Source of the DNA: Enterococcus sp. CSURQ0835 | Lineage (GTDB): Bacteria > Bacillota > Bacilli > Lactobacillales > Enterococcaceae | DNA length: 64,000 nt | Assembly (NCBI RefSeq): GCF_902706605.1 | Contig: NZ_CACSLH010000009.1 | Coordinates: 39,310-103,309, forward strand | Direction of reading: 5' to 3' | Shown here: piece after piece, positions 18,354 through 27,246 of the stretch | Layout of the letters: every line of letters starts with the position of its first letter | Numbering within the stretch: the first letter of the stretch is position 1 | Position numbers and translations under genes: made by a program | Notes under the pieces: model-generated | The model's database searches: none | Seen by the model: the letters and a program-made list of their open reading frames with translations, nothing else | What the model was told of the DNA's origin: nothing

Positions 18354-19429
18354 AATAGTGTCTTGGTATCGAGTTCCAACACATGATCCACGCGTTGCGC
18401 TGTTTTTGCGCGATACGCTTTGGCGCCACTTTCAAAAATAGCGTAGAATCGATCGCCTTCAACGGTGATCTGTTCTAAGTACGGCGGAAATTTGATTTTT
18501 TTAAATGCTGAAGCTGCCGTAAAACCAGCGGGAGCATGCTCTAGATCGATCACATAAACTTCCGAAGCATGATTGCCATAAGATTGAGCGAGAAACATAT
18601 AGTGCTGATAATACGCGATACCTTGTGTTTTTTTCACGATCGTTCCTGTATCATCGGTCACTAATTGATTTTTAGGCTGCAACCCTTCCACCGAATTTTT
18701 TTCTTCTATTAAAGAGGTCAAATTCCCTTTTCGATCAAATGGATACAGTGCCAGTTCACCCCCGGCTTGCTTATCAAAATATCCCACAACTAAAAATGGA
18801 TCCAAATACGAAAGTAACGATGCTCGCGGAATGTTGGGCAGGTCCAAGACTTTATCATATGTCACCGGAGCTTTTGGTGGTTGATTGCCCCAACGATTGA
18901 TCGTTTTTGCCGAGATCGCTGAAATCGAAGCGTGGGCACCGTTTTCAGTCGCTAACCACAAATTATTATGTTTTTGCTCGTACATGATACCCCCTAAATG
19001 TGGGGTACCTACGACGGGGATCGTAGCGATCATTTGTTTTTTGATCCGATCCATCACATAAATGACTGAATTATGTTGGTGATCGTGACAATAAGCTGAA
19101 ATAAAAATTTTGTCCCCTGAAACGGCTAACCCTTGCGGCGTCATTGCGTCACAAATTGCAGATTGCTGAGTCGCCACCGCAAAAGTCACCGTCTGCTTCA
19201 ATCCCGGGACCGGTGTCAGCTGCTCGATCGTCGGAACTTTTTCGAGCGCTTCGGTAACTTGCGGATACTGCGTCAAAATTTTTTTCTGTTGCCTTTGATC
19301 CATCGTCTCGATCTTAGTCGTGATCACCGCTTTGTTTGGCACCGTCTTTTGAGTATGCTGCCAAATCAAAATAAGCGCTCCGATCACGACGGCTAAGCTA
19401 CTAACTAAACAAATTTTTTTCTTCATCAC
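18338..19429 (-). CDS. Membrane-anchored beta-propeller-like protein
   Basis: A 363-residue protein with one N-terminal hydrophobic helix (residues about 5-24) after MMKKK, so probably an extracellular domain on a membrane anchor or a secreted protein. The body repeats short beta-strand blades such as PQGLAVSGDKIFISAYC, HNNLWLATENG and GDRFYAIFE, resembling quinoprotein-like or YncE-like propellers. I do not know a function. A histidine-rich CHDHQHNSV segment lies at about residue 113. It has its own promoter. Confidence 0.6.
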   Translation of the reverse strand: MMKKKICLVSSLAVVIGALILIWQHTQKTVPNKAVITTKIETMDQRQQKKILTQYPQVTEALEKVPTIEQLTPVPGLKQTVTFAVATQQSAICDAMTPQGLAVSGDKIFISAYCHDHQHNSVIYVMDRIKKQMIATIPVVGTPHLGGIMYEQKHNNLWLATENGAHASISAISAKTINRWGNQPPKAPVTYDKVLDLPNIPRASLLSYLDPFLVVGYFDKQAGGELALYPFDRKGNLTSLIEEKNSVEGLQPKNQLVTDDTGTIVKKTQGIAYYQHYMFLAQSYGNHASEVYVIDLEHAPAGFTAASAFKKIKFPPYLEQITVEGDRFYAIFESGAKAYRAKTAQRVDHVLELDTKTLLKNHD

Positions 19430-19444
19430 GCTCTCCTCGCTTTT

Positions 19445-19472
19445 ATCTTACCTAAATCTAGCTAAATTACAA
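19445..19472 (-). promoter_or_regulatory. Probable promoter of the propeller-like gene
   Basis: Minus-strand TTGTAA and TAAGAT are spaced by 16 bases and sit directly before the ribosome binding site GCGAGGAGAGCG. Confidence 0.5.
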
Positions 19473-19499
19473 AGAAAAAGGAAAATTGCTTTTTTTAAC

Positions 19500-19528
19500 T
19501 TGCTAACTAACTGGCTTCTAGGTACTAT
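19500..19528 (+). promoter_or_regulatory. Promoter of the MATE exporter gene
   Basis: TTGCTA and TACTAT are spaced by 17 bases, about 90 nt before the start. Confidence 0.6.
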
Positions 19529-19616
19529 CTAATAAGTTTGTTTCTCAATGGATTTTATTTTAGTGCGAAATCACGCTAGAATTTTTACGGTTTTTTATCA
19601 TCAAAGGAGGATGCAT

Positions 19617-20996
19617 ATGAAAGAATTAACTCGCGGCAACCCAGCCAAATTGATTTTCTTTTTCACGATCCCATTATTAGTGGGGAATATTTTTCAACAG
19701 TTCTATAGTATGGTAGACATGATCATCGTTGGACAGACATTAGGCAAAGATGCACTTGCTGCAGTCGGTGCGACGGGAAGTGTCAATTTTTTGATCATCG
19801 GCTTTGCCCAAGGTTTGACCGCGGGGCTATCCATTATCACTGCTCAACGATTTGGTGCGCGTGATCAGATTGGTGTGCGAAAAAGTTTTGCGACTTCGAT
19901 CATCATCAGTCTCGGTGTGACCGCGGTCTTGACCGTGCTGAGTTTAACTTTTTTACGTCCGCTACTTGTTTTGATGCAAACGCCTGACGCGATCATTGAC
20001 CAAGCCCAAGCGTTTATCTCCGTGATTTTAGCTGGGATCTTCGCTTCGATGAGCTTCAATTTATTATCTAATATGGTGCGTGCTCTCGGTGATTCTCGCA
20101 CGCCGCTATTTTTCTTAGCCTTTGCCGTCGTGATCAATGTCGTTTTAGATTTATTGTTCATCATCAAATTCCACATGGGCGTAGAAGGTGCTGGTTACGC
20201 CACCGTGATCGCGCAAGTTTCAGCTAGTTTGATGTGTGTCTGGTATATCAAACGTAAGATTCCATTGCTACAAGTCAGACGTCAACATTTCAGCTGGGAT
20301 AAAGAAGAATTTCGGATTCATTTAAACGCGGCACTACCGATGGGCTTCCAATCATCCATCATAGCTATCGGTGCGGTGATTTTACAATCGGCCTTGAATA
20401 GTTTAGGGACTGATGTCGTCGCCGCCCAAGCAACTGCTGGCCGGATCGATCAATTCGCTACTTTACCGATGATGTCCTTTGGGATCACGATGGCGACTTT
20501 TACCGCCCAAAACTTTGGTGCGAAAAAATACCACCGCATCTTACAAGGCGTGAAGCAATGTTTGCTCATGAGCGGTGGCTTCAGTCTCATCGCTGGTTTT
20601 GCGATCATTACGTACGGTCATATTTTTGTCAATTGGTTCGTCGATAAAAGCGAAGTCAAAGTGTTTCAATTGGCTCAGATCTATTTTAATATCAATGGCT
20701 CACTTTATTGGATCTTAGCGATTTTATTTATCTTGCGTTACACATTGCAAGGCCTCGGCCAAGCGAAAGTGCCCACGATCGCCGGCATCATGGAGCTCGT
20801 CATGCGATCGTTTGCGGCCATTATTTTGACCCATTACTTCGGCTATCCCGGTGCAGCATTTGCTTCTCCGCTAGCTTGGATCGGGTCGGTTGCAGTTTTG
20901 CTGTTTTCATACCTCAAAGCCATGCAACACTTGCGTAAATTAGATCAAGCCCAACAAGCCGAGCTGACGAGCGAACAATGCCCCGCCCAACAGTAA
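19617..20996 (+). CDS. MATE family efflux transporter
   Basis: A 459-residue membrane protein with about 12 hydrophobic segments, of the DinF/NorM-like MATE family. MATE exporters expel organic cations and drugs, driven by sodium or protons. Typical features are the N-terminal FFFTIPLLVGNIFQQFYSMVD segment and the paired halves. The second half begins at ALPMGFQSSIIAIGAVILQ. I chose the ATG of MKELTRGNP, six bases after AAAGGAGG. Earlier in-frame starts add a non-family extension. The substrate cannot be told from sequence. Confidence 0.9.
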   Translation: MKELTRGNPAKLIFFFTIPLLVGNIFQQFYSMVDMIIVGQTLGKDALAAVGATGSVNFLIIGFAQGLTAGLSIITAQRFGARDQIGVRKSFATSIIISLGVTAVLTVLSLTFLRPLLVLMQTPDAIIDQAQAFISVILAGIFASMSFNLLSNMVRALGDSRTPLFFLAFAVVINVVLDLLFIIKFHMGVEGAGYATVIAQVSASLMCVWYIKRKIPLLQVRRQHFSWDKEEFRIHLNAALPMGFQSSIIAIGAVILQSALNSLGTDVVAAQATAGRIDQFATLPMMSFGITMATFTAQNFGAKKYHRILQGVKQCLLMSGGFSLIAGFAIITYGHIFVNWFVDKSEVKVFQLAQIYFNINGSLYWILAILFILRYTLQGLGQAKVPTIAGIMELVMRSFAAIILTHYFGYPGAAFASPLAWIGSVAVLLFSYLKAMQHLRKLDQAQQAELTSEQCPAQQ

Positions 20997-21027
20997 ACAA
21001 GTTCTAGCTCAGAAAAATTTGAACTAC

Positions 21028-21080
21028 AAAAAGCGCGAACGACGCAGTTGGAAATCAACTGTGAATCGTTCGCGTTTTTA
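21028..21080 (+). terminator. Terminator between the MATE gene and kup
   Basis: A long hairpin with an outer stem GCGAACGA / TCGTTCGC and an inner CAGTTG / CAACTG stem, flanked by A and T runs, serves both convergent genes. Confidence 0.85.
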
Positions 21081-21130
21081 TTTTCACTTAAACTGTCAAA
21101 CTCTACTGACCAACTTGTTTACAACCGAGT

Positions 21131-23128
21131 TTAGCGGCGTTCTTTGAGCCATGTTTTGCGGGTTGGTCCTACGATTAATGGAACTGTTTCATAGATCACA
21201 TCGCTGTATTCCAAACCGAACCATCGCTCGGGTGTTACTGTGTGGCGTTTGATCCCTAAGCGAGCTTGCATAATTTGGCGATCCCACTTATCGATTTCCG
21301 TGACATTCGACAACTCTTCACGGATCATAATAAATTGGAAATCACCGACTTGGCGCCCGGGTGTCAATGAATAATGTTGCGGTTGTTTTGGTAAGCGCCC
21401 TTGTTTCATTAAATCGTGAATGATTTGACGCAAGTAAACATTGACGTCTTGTGAGATGCGAAAACCAAGATATAATTTTACTTTGACGATAAAATCTGTC
21501 CCCATCATATCAACCGAAAATTCTTCAGTATACGGTTCATCGGTTACTTCCACATTCACGAACCAATAGGCTTTTGCTCGCTTGACCCGTTTATCTAAAA
21601 TGGAATAAATGTATTGTTGCGCGATCTGATCGCCTTCCAAACTTGGAACTAAAAAGACAACGTTCGTTTGGTAATACGGAATCCGCGTATCATCATGCAA
21701 CTCTTTTAATTGCGCGATGTAGTCTTTAAAATCAACTTCTTGACTAGCATTGACTTGAATCTGATTGCTACGATACCAAATGAACATCAAGCCTAAAATC
21801 AAAAGCGCCATCCCGACTGCGACAAAGCCACCATGGAAAAACTTGGTCACACTAGAGATGAAAAAGAACGTTTCCAGTAAACCAAAAAACGTGATCATCA
21901 AGCTACTCAAAATGCGAGAAACTTTTTGCTGGACCATGTAATGATAAAGCAAATACGTCGTCATGAGCATCGTCACGGTAATGGATAGGCCGTACGCCGC
22001 TTCCATATGACTAGAGGTGCGGAATGTTACGACGATCAACGAGCAAGCCGCCCATAAGATCAAATTGACAGCTGGGATATACATCTGACCGATACTACTA
22101 CCAGGATAAACGATGTGCATCCGCGGTAATAATTTTAATTTGATCGCTTCTGAGACTAAAGTGAATGATCCTGAGATCAAGGCTTGTGACGCGATGATCG
22201 CTGCCACCGTCGCAAAGATAACGCCGATCACCATCCAGCCTTTTGGTAAAATTTGAAAGAACGGATTTAAATTATCAATCGCTTCGATCGTTGCATCGCC
22301 TTTTGCATGTAAGATCCAGGCTGCTTGGCCTGCGTAGTTCAACATCAAACATAAAAAGACATACGGCCAACTAAACCGGATATTTTTCTTGCCGACGTGT
22401 CCCATATCCGAATACAACGCCTCGGCCCCGGTCGTTGCCAGGAAAATACTGCCTAAGATGAAGACGCCCATTTTATTATCTGGATTGAATAATAAGTGAA
22501 CGGCATAATAAGGATTCAACGCTTTAATGACCGACAGATCATACGGCAAATTGATCAGCCCCATCACTCCTAAAAAGGTGAACCATAAGAGCATGATCGG
22601 TCCAAACGCATGGCCGACAAAATCCGTCCCGAAACGCTGAATCAAAAATAAAAACAATAAGATCAGCAGTGTGATGACCACGATCACATTTTGATCATTC
22701 CCAAATTCTTGATAAAAATCTGGGATACCTCGCAACCCTTCGATCGCTGTGGTCACAGTGACCGCTGGTGTCAACACGCCATCAGCTAGCAGTGCAGCCC
22801 CGCCGATCATCGCCGGGATGATCAAATACTTGCCACCTTTTCGAACCAAAGTATACAGCGAGAAGATCCCACCCTCGCCGTGGTTATCCGCATTTAGTGC
22901 GATGATCACATATTTGATGGTCGTCAACAACATCACTGTCCAAAAAACTAACGAGACGACACCGATGACAAAATCATTGGTCACCGTCTTCAATCCGCCA
23001 TTTTCGAGCAAGATCGCCTTCATTACATACAGTGGGCTCGTCCCGATATCCCCATAAACCACACCCATCGCGATCAACAAACCTGCGGCTGACAATCGCT
23101 GGACGTGGTGGTTTTTCTTTACTTCCAT
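21131..23128 (-). CDS. kup: Potassium uptake protein Kup
   Basis: A 665-residue Kup/HAK/KT potassium-proton symporter. About 12 membrane helices cover residues 15-460, followed by a cytosolic C-terminal domain. Family signatures near the N-terminus are GVVYGDIGTSPLYV (residues 22-35) and NADNHGEGGIFSLY. The start MEVKKNHHVQRLS follows AAGGAGCGTGGAG. The gene is only 174 bases behind pnp. Its leader holds an element that looks like a manganese riboswitch with a terminator, so expression is probably attenuated in cis. Confidence 0.95.
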   Translation of the reverse strand: MEVKKNHHVQRLSAAGLLIAMGVVYGDIGTSPLYVMKAILLENGGLKTVTNDFVIGVVSLVFWTVMLLTTIKYVIIALNADNHGEGGIFSLYTLVRKGGKYLIIPAMIGGAALLADGVLTPAVTVTTAIEGLRGIPDFYQEFGNDQNVIVVITLLILLFLFLIQRFGTDFVGHAFGPIMLLWFTFLGVMGLINLPYDLSVIKALNPYYAVHLLFNPDNKMGVFILGSIFLATTGAEALYSDMGHVGKKNIRFSWPYVFLCLMLNYAGQAAWILHAKGDATIEAIDNLNPFFQILPKGWMVIGVIFATVAAIIASQALISGSFTLVSEAIKLKLLPRMHIVYPGSSIGQMYIPAVNLILWAACSLIVVTFRTSSHMEAAYGLSITVTMLMTTYLLYHYMVQQKVSRILSSLMITFFGLLETFFFISSVTKFFHGGFVAVGMALLILGLMFIWYRSNQIQVNASQEVDFKDYIAQLKELHDDTRIPYYQTNVVFLVPSLEGDQIAQQYIYSILDKRVKRAKAYWFVNVEVTDEPYTEEFSVDMMGTDFIVKVKLYLGFRISQDVNVYLRQIIHDLMKQGRLPKQPQHYSLTPGRQVGDFQFIMIREELSNVTEIDKWDRQIMQARLGIKRHTVTPERWFGLEYSDVIYETVPLIVGPTRKTWLKERR

Positions 23129-23152
23129 TTTTTCTCCACGCTCCTTATTAAA

Positions 23153-23281
23153 ATAAAAAAGACCTAAACAATAGACAGCTATTGCTTAGGTCTTGCAAAT
23201 TGCTCTTTTAGACCAGTGCAGGCACTTGTTGTTGATCTAAAAGCATAGCCGTCGCTATGTCGCTACTCCCCTAAAGTCTTT
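23153..23281 (-). ncRNA. Putative yybP-ykoY (Mn2+) riboswitch with terminator
   Basis: The minus-strand RNA between pnp and kup contains TTTAGGGGAGTAGCG, then a CATAGC-GACG-GCTATG hairpin. A 10-bp stem follows (CTTTTAGATC / GGTCTAAAAG) enclosing AACAACA and AGTGC…GCACT. Last is GCAAGACCTAAG. The GGGGAGTAGC block near the 5' side and the G(C/A)(A/G)AGACC block closing the first helix are what I know as hallmarks of the yybP-ykoY class. CCTAAG can pair with the 5' TTAGG (helix P1) or join the terminator stem AAGACCTAAGCAATAG / complement with its T-run. This is a classical ON-switch layout. Assignment is from memory of the consensus, not a covariance search. Confidence 0.68.
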
Positions 23282-23302
23282 ACCTTTTTGAAAAGGATCT
23301 GC

Positions 23303-25429
23303 TTATTTTTTTTCAGCTTGCTCGTCTTCTTTTAGTAAAGCTTTTCGTGAAGCATTTACGCGGCCTTGCCGATCGATCTCTGTGACTTTGACTAAAACTT
23401 CATCGCCAAGTTTGACCACGTCTTCTACTTTATTGACCCGTTCATTGGCTAATTGTGAGATGTGGACTAACGCATCTTTTCCTTTGATCAAGTTGACAAA
23501 GGCGCCGAATTTTTCGATCCGAACGACTTTACCTAAATAAGTTTCGCCAACTTTGACTTCTTTAGTCAACTCTTTAATGATCTCAATCGCTTTTTGGATC
23601 ATCGCTGCATCTGATGACGCGATGCTGACATTGCCGTCTTGGTCGATGTCGATCTTCACACCTGTTTCTTCAATGATACCATTGATCGTGTCGCCGCCTT
23701 TACCGATGACCGTTTTGATCTTATCAGGATCGATTTGGATCATTTCGATCTTCGGTGCATAAGGGCTTAATTCTTTCCGTGGTTCAGCGATCGTATTCGT
23801 CAAGACGTCTAAGATCTCCATCCGCGCTTTTTTCGCTTGCGCTAATGCTTCACGTAAAATTTGTTCCGTGATCCCTTGAATCTTGATATCCATTTGTAGC
23901 GCGGTGATCCCTTCATGAGTCCCAGCCACTTTAAAGTCCATATCGCCTAAATGATCTTCCAACCCTTGGATGTCGGTTAAGATCGTATAGTTTTCACCAT
24001 CTGAGACAAGCCCCATCGCGATCCCGGCAACCGGTGCTTTGATCGGCACACCAGCATCCATCAAAGCTAATGTCCCGGCACAAATACTTGCTTGTGAAGA
24101 AGAACCGTTTGATTCCAACACTTCGGCTACTAACCGGATCGTGTAAGGAAATTCTTCTTCACTTGGGATAATTTGTGACAATGCTCGTTCACCTAACGCC
24201 CCGTGTCCGATTTCTCGGCGACCAGGTGAACCTGCTCGTCCCGTTGAACCAACTGAAAATTGAGGGAAATTATAATGGTGGATGAATCGTTTGCTTTCTA
24301 CGGAACCTAAGCCATCGATGATTTGATGTTCACCTAATGGCGCTAACGTACAAGCGGACAATGCTTGCGTTTGTCCCCGAGTGAATAGACCTGAACCATG
24401 AACGCGTGGTAAAACGCCAACCTCGGCATCCAATTGCCGGATCTCATCGACTTTCCGGCCATCAGGACGAATTTTATCGATCGTGATCAATTCTCGCACG
24501 ACATCTTTTTCCAAATCTTCTGCAATCTGTTTGACTTCTTTTGTTACTTGAACTAGATCTTCTGTCTCCATGTCCGCAAATTTTTCAGCGTAGACTTCTT
24601 TGACTGTTTCTTTGACTTTTTCGATCTCATCTTCCCGTGCTAATTTTTCTTCGGTCATGACAGCTGTCTTCATCGTTGGATAGTAGGCATCGTAAATTTC
24701 ATTTTTCAACTTTTCATCGACTTTAAGTAATGTGATGTCCATTTTTTCTTTGCCGACTGCCGCTACGATATCTTCTTGGAAAGCCACCAATTCTTTGATC
24801 GCATCAAAGCCGAATAGTAACGCACCTAACATATCATCTTCTGACGCTTCTTTCGCACCAGATTCAACCATGTTGATGGCTTGTTTTGTCCCGGCTACCG
24901 TCAATTCGATATCTGAGTTTTCATGTTGTTCAACGGTTGGATTCAAAACGTAGTCGCCATTTACTCGTCCAACTTCGACTCCTGCGATCGGTCCGTCAAA
25001 CGGTACATCAGAAATCGATAACGCTAATGATGACCCTAACATTGCAGCCATTGCCGGTGAGCAATCTTGTTCAACGCTCATCACGATGTTAGTCACTTGA
25101 ACTTCATTTCGGAAACCTTCCGCAAACATCGGACGGATCGGACGGTCGATCAAACGAGCTGTCAATGTCGCTTCAGTTGAAGGACGACCTTCCCGTTTGA
25201 TAAAGCCGCCAGGGATTTTACCGACTGCGTACATTTTTTCTTCATAGTTGATCGTCAATGGGAAAAAGTCAGTATCTTTCGCTTCTTTTGAGGCAACCGC
25301 GGCACTTAAGACCACCGTATCACCATAGCGAACTAAAACAGCACCATTGGCTTGTTTTGCTAATTGACCGACTTCGATTTGTAAGGGACGACCGCCCCAG
25401 CTTGTTTTAAAAATTCTTTTTTCTGACAT
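23303..25429 (-). CDS. pnp: Polyribonucleotide nucleotidyltransferase
   Basis: A 708-residue PNPase, the phosphorolytic 3'-5' exoribonuclease of mRNA decay. It has two RNase PH domains, the first about residues 1-230 and the second about 310-540 with [13 protein letters not shown] and [22 protein letters not shown] domain with [12 protein letters not shown] follows at about 560-615. A C-terminal S1 domain covers about 620-690. I chose the ATG of [13 protein letters not shown], eight bases after AAAAGGAG; the longer frame adds a hydrophobic leader foreign to the family. It follows rpsO, the common gene order. Confidence 0.97.
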   Translation of the reverse strand: MSEKRIFKTSWGGRPLQIEVGQLAKQANGAVLVRYGDTVVLSAAVASKEAKDTDFFPLTINYEEKMYAVGKIPGGFIKREGRPSTEATLTARLIDRPIRPMFAEGFRNEVQVTNIVMSVEQDCSPAMAAMLGSSLALSISDVPFDGPIAGVEVGRVNGDYVLNPTVEQHENSDIELTVAGTKQAINMVESGAKEASEDDMLGALLFGFDAIKELVAFQEDIVAAVGKEKMDITLLKVDEKLKNEIYDAYYPTMKTAVMTEEKLAREDEIEKVKETVKEVYAEKFADMETEDLVQVTKEVKQIAEDLEKDVVRELITIDKIRPDGRKVDEIRQLDAEVGVLPRVHGSGLFTRGQTQALSACTLAPLGEHQIIDGLGSVESKRFIHHYNFPQFSVGSTGRAGSPGRREIGHGALGERALSQIIPSEEEFPYTIRLVAEVLESNGSSSQASICAGTLALMDAGVPIKAPVAGIAMGLVSDGENYTILTDIQGLEDHLGDMDFKVAGTHEGITALQMDIKIQGITEQILREALAQAKKARMEILDVLTNTIAEPRKELSPYAPKIEMIQIDPDKIKTVIGKGGDTINGIIEETGVKIDIDQDGNVSIASSDAAMIQKAIEIIKELTKEVKVGETYLGKVVRIEKFGAFVNLIKGKDALVHISQLANERVNKVEDVVKLGDEVLVKVTEIDRQGRVNASRKALLKEDEQAEKK

Positions 25430-25583
25430 ACTTTCTCCTTTTCCCTTCAACAGGTACAACGCTACTAAACAAATGAAAACACTCCACTTTTGAAATGCTT
25501 GCATTTGGTTAGTAGGGTGATGTCCACCTAGTCAAAGGCTAAATTATTTTAAATGAAACTTCTCTCACTGCGTTTTCCCAGGC

Positions 25584-25622
25584 CAGTTCTACGTAAGCGA
25601 TACAGCCGCTAAGTAGAACTAG
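25584..25622 (-). other. Stem-loop in the rpsO-pnp spacer
   Basis: A long hairpin with outer arms AGTTCTAC / GTAGAACT and an inner GCG / CGC stem lies in the 230-base spacer upstream of pnp. A processed leader hairpin autoregulates pnp in E. coli. Here the structure is visible and the role is inferred. The remainder of the spacer shows no convincing promoter. Confidence 0.45.
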
Positions 25623-25623
25623 T

Positions 25624-25654
25624 AAAAAAGTGAGATTCCTAGGAACCTCACTTT
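25624..25654 (-). terminator. Terminator after rpsO
   Basis: A stem AAAGTGAGGTTCC / GGAATCTCACTTT (one G-U) is followed by a T-run on the minus strand, just past the rpsO stop. Confidence 0.88.
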
Positions 25655-25662
25655 CATTTTGA

Positions 25663-25932
25663 TTAACGACGTAGTCCTAGACGTTGGATCAATTCGCGGT
25701 AACGTTGAACGTCAGTTTTACGTAAGTAAGCTAACAAGTTACGACGATGACCAACTTTTTTCATCAAACCACGGTATGAATGGTGGTCTTTTTTGTGGAC
25801 GCGTGCGTGTTCATTCAGTTGATTGATTTCTTCCGTTAATACAGCGATCTGTACTTCTGGTGAACCAGTATCTCCTTCATGACGAGCGAAATCTTTGATA
25901 ATTTCATTTTTGCGTTCTTGTGTTAATGCCAT
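25663..25932 (-). CDS. rpsO: 30S ribosomal protein S15
   Basis: An 89-residue S15, which binds 16S rRNA helices 20-22 and bridges to the large subunit. The ATG of [20 protein letters not shown] lies six bases after AGAGGTG. An in-frame GTG upstream overlaps that site and is rejected. The [22 protein letters not shown] core is conserved. It precedes pnp, as in most bacteria. Confidence 0.97.
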   Translation of the reverse strand: MALTQERKNEIIKDFARHEGDTGSPEVQIAVLTEEINQLNEHARVHKKDHHSYRGLMKKVGHRRNLLAYLRKTDVQRYRELIQRLGLRR

Positions 25933-26024
25933 GTTTTTCACCTCTTTCTTTCGTTCTCCCTACGACTGAGTAAAGCGTTGGTGAATCGCCTAACCAAGTG
26001 ATAGGTGGTGCGCCTGCGCACGTT
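25933..26024 (-). promoter_or_regulatory. rpsO leader, possibly S15-autoregulated
   Basis: The 90-nt leader contains a GTGCGC-AG-GCGCAC palindrome and a second potential hairpin around TTGGTTAGGCGATTCACCAA. S15 leaders commonly act as translational operators. Direct evidence here is only the structure potential. Confidence 0.35.
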
Positions 26025-26027
26025 ATT

Positions 26028-26056
26028 ACTTTACTTGATTCGGCTTAAAAAAGCAA
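26028..26056 (-). promoter_or_regulatory. rpsO promoter
   Basis: Minus-strand TTGCTT and TAAAGT are spaced by 17 bases, about 95 nt before rpsO. Confidence 0.65.
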
Positions 26057-26132
26057 GTTTGCTTCGGCTTTTTTCCTAGCAGTTGTATTTTATAGGAAAT
26101 TTTTAAGAAATATCGTCGTTAAAACAAGAATT

Positions 26133-26160
26133 TTGTAAACTTTTTAGTTTATGATAGACT
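26133..26160 (+). promoter_or_regulatory. def promoter
   Basis: TTGTAA, a 16-base spacer and TAGACT, with a TGA extended -10 triplet, lie about 50 nt before def. Confidence 0.5.
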
Positions 26161-26210
26161 ATGATGATGAAATGGGCGTCTAGTCCCGAGTGTGAGAGGA
26201 GTCATTAGAA

Positions 26211-26774
26211 ATGATCACCATGGATGATATTATCCGTGAAGGCAATCCAACGTTGCGCGCAGTCGCCAAAGAAGTTGCGTTTCCTTTGACGGAAGAAGAA
26301 ATCGAATTAGGTCATCAAATGATCGAATTTTTAAAAAACAGTCAAGACCCTGAAAAAGCCAAAGAATTACATTTACGTGGTGGAGTTGGTTTAGCCGCTC
26401 CCCAATTAGATATCTCAAAACGGATCATTGCTGTACACGTTCCAAGTCTTGATCCCGAAAAAACTGAACCAAGCTTAAGCACTGTCATGGTCAATCCAAA
26501 AATTTTGAGTCATTCAGTACAAGAGGCTTGTTTAGGCGAAGGCGAAGGTTGCCTTTCCGTCGACCGTGAAGTTCCAGGGTATGTGGTCCGCGCTGCTCGT
26601 ATCACCGTTACGTATTATGATTTGGCCGGTGAAAAACATAAGCTCCGATTGAAAAATTACGAAGCGATCGTCGTGCAACACGAGATCGATCACTTGAACG
26701 GTATTATGTTTTATGATCACATTGATCAAGCTAATCCATTACACTTAAAAGATGGTGTCTTAGTGATCGAATAA
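26211..26774 (+). CDS. def: Peptide deformylase
   Basis: A 187-residue type 2 peptide deformylase, a metalloenzyme removing the N-formyl group from new proteins. The three family motifs are present: GVGLAAPQL (about residue 60), [14 protein letters not shown] with the metal-binding Cys (about 109-122), and QHEIDHLNG with the two metal His and the catalytic Glu (about 157-165). Length and the insertion before motif I fit the Gram-positive type 2 class. It is a single gene with its own promoter and terminator. Confidence 0.97.
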   Translation: MITMDDIIREGNPTLRAVAKEVAFPLTEEEIELGHQMIEFLKNSQDPEKAKELHLRGGVGLAAPQLDISKRIIAVHVPSLDPEKTEPSLSTVMVNPKILSHSVQEACLGEGEGCLSVDREVPGYVVRAARITVTYYDLAGEKHKLRLKNYEAIVVQHEIDHLNGIMFYDHIDQANPLHLKDGVLVIE

Positions 26775-26776
26775 GT

Positions 26777-26819
26777 TAAAACGATTCGAAAGTCCAAACG
26801 ACTTTTGGATCGTTTTTTT
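26777..26819 (+). terminator. Terminator after def
   Basis: A long imperfect stem (AAACGATTCGAAAGTC with GACTTTTGGATCGTTT) and a run of seven T follow the stop. Confidence 0.85.
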
Positions 26820-26824
26820 GAACA

Positions 26825-26865
26825 AAAAGCGGGAGCAAGACATAGTCATTGTCCTACTCCCGATT
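26825..26865 (-). terminator. Terminator after the 53-residue gene
   Basis: A 13-bp stem (CGGGAGTAGGACA / TGTCTTGCTCCCG with G-U pairs) with loop ATGACTA is followed on the minus strand by CTTTTTG. It faces the def terminator. Confidence 0.8.
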
Positions 26866-26912
26866 TTCAATTAAATGGCATAACAGAAAAAATTCTGCCC
26901 CAATTGATTGGC

Positions 26913-27074
26913 TTAGCCTTTGAATTCATTGACGACACATTTGTCTTTGACGATTTTACTTTGAGCGACAACATCGTAGTTAGTGGCAAAACATAAGGCT
27001 TCGCGATACTTCTCAAATTCTTTTTGTTCAGTCGTTCCGCATTTATTTTTTACGACCACGATATAAAAGTTCAA
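26913..27074 (-). CDS. Small conserved-looking protein, 53 residues
   Basis: A minus-strand frame, too short for a usual ORF cut-off, reads NFYIVVVKNKCGTTEQK and continues to a C-terminus with KDKCVVNEFKG. I prefer the TTG start, eight bases after AAAGG; an ATG three codons earlier overlaps that site. It has a good promoter, a ribosome binding site and a strong terminator, so it is probably a real gene. Three cysteines are present (after KNK, in EALCFAT, in KDKC). No membrane segment. I do not recognise the family. It lies between def and niaR. Confidence 0.65.
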   Translation of the reverse strand: MNFYIVVVKNKCGTTEQKEFEKYREALCFATNYDVVAQSKIVKDKCVVNEFKG

Positions 27075-27115
27075 CGTTCTCATCCTTTCTTAAAACGTCC
27101 TACCTTCTCAAACTC

Positions 27116-27143
27116 ATTGTACTATAACAGAAAGAATTCTCAA
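27116..27143 (-). promoter_or_regulatory. Promoter of the 53-residue gene
   Basis: Minus-strand TTGAGA, a 16-base spacer and TACAAT lie about 40 bases before the start. Confidence 0.65.
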
Positions 27144-27219
27144 GACCGGCTTTCTCCAGAAAAGTTCGCTCTTTTGACCAATCCATTGAGCTGACACTAA
27201 ACTACTTGCTGACGAGCAC

Positions 27220-27246
27220 AAAAAAAGACACAGCTACTGTGCCTTT
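27220..27246 (-). terminator. Terminator after niaR
   Basis: A 7-bp stem GGCACAG / CTGTGTC (one G-U) with a TAG loop and seven T follows the niaR stop on the minus strand. Confidence 0.8.

Noticed and set aside
23153..23281. A c-di-AMP (ydaO/yuaA) riboswitch, expected for kup.
   Set aside because: The conserved blocks that I know for ydaO are not present; GGGGAGTAGC and GCAAGACC fit yybP-ykoY better. A model search would settle it.
25430..25504. A hydrophobic N-terminal extension of PNPase as a signal peptide.
   Set aside because: It lacks a ribosome binding site, while a clear one precedes the family start MSEKRIFK; PNPase is cytosolic.
26805..26996. A plus-strand reading frame after def.
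   Set aside because: It has no ribosome binding site, begins inside the def terminator and overlaps the minus-strand 53-codon gene, which has complete signals.
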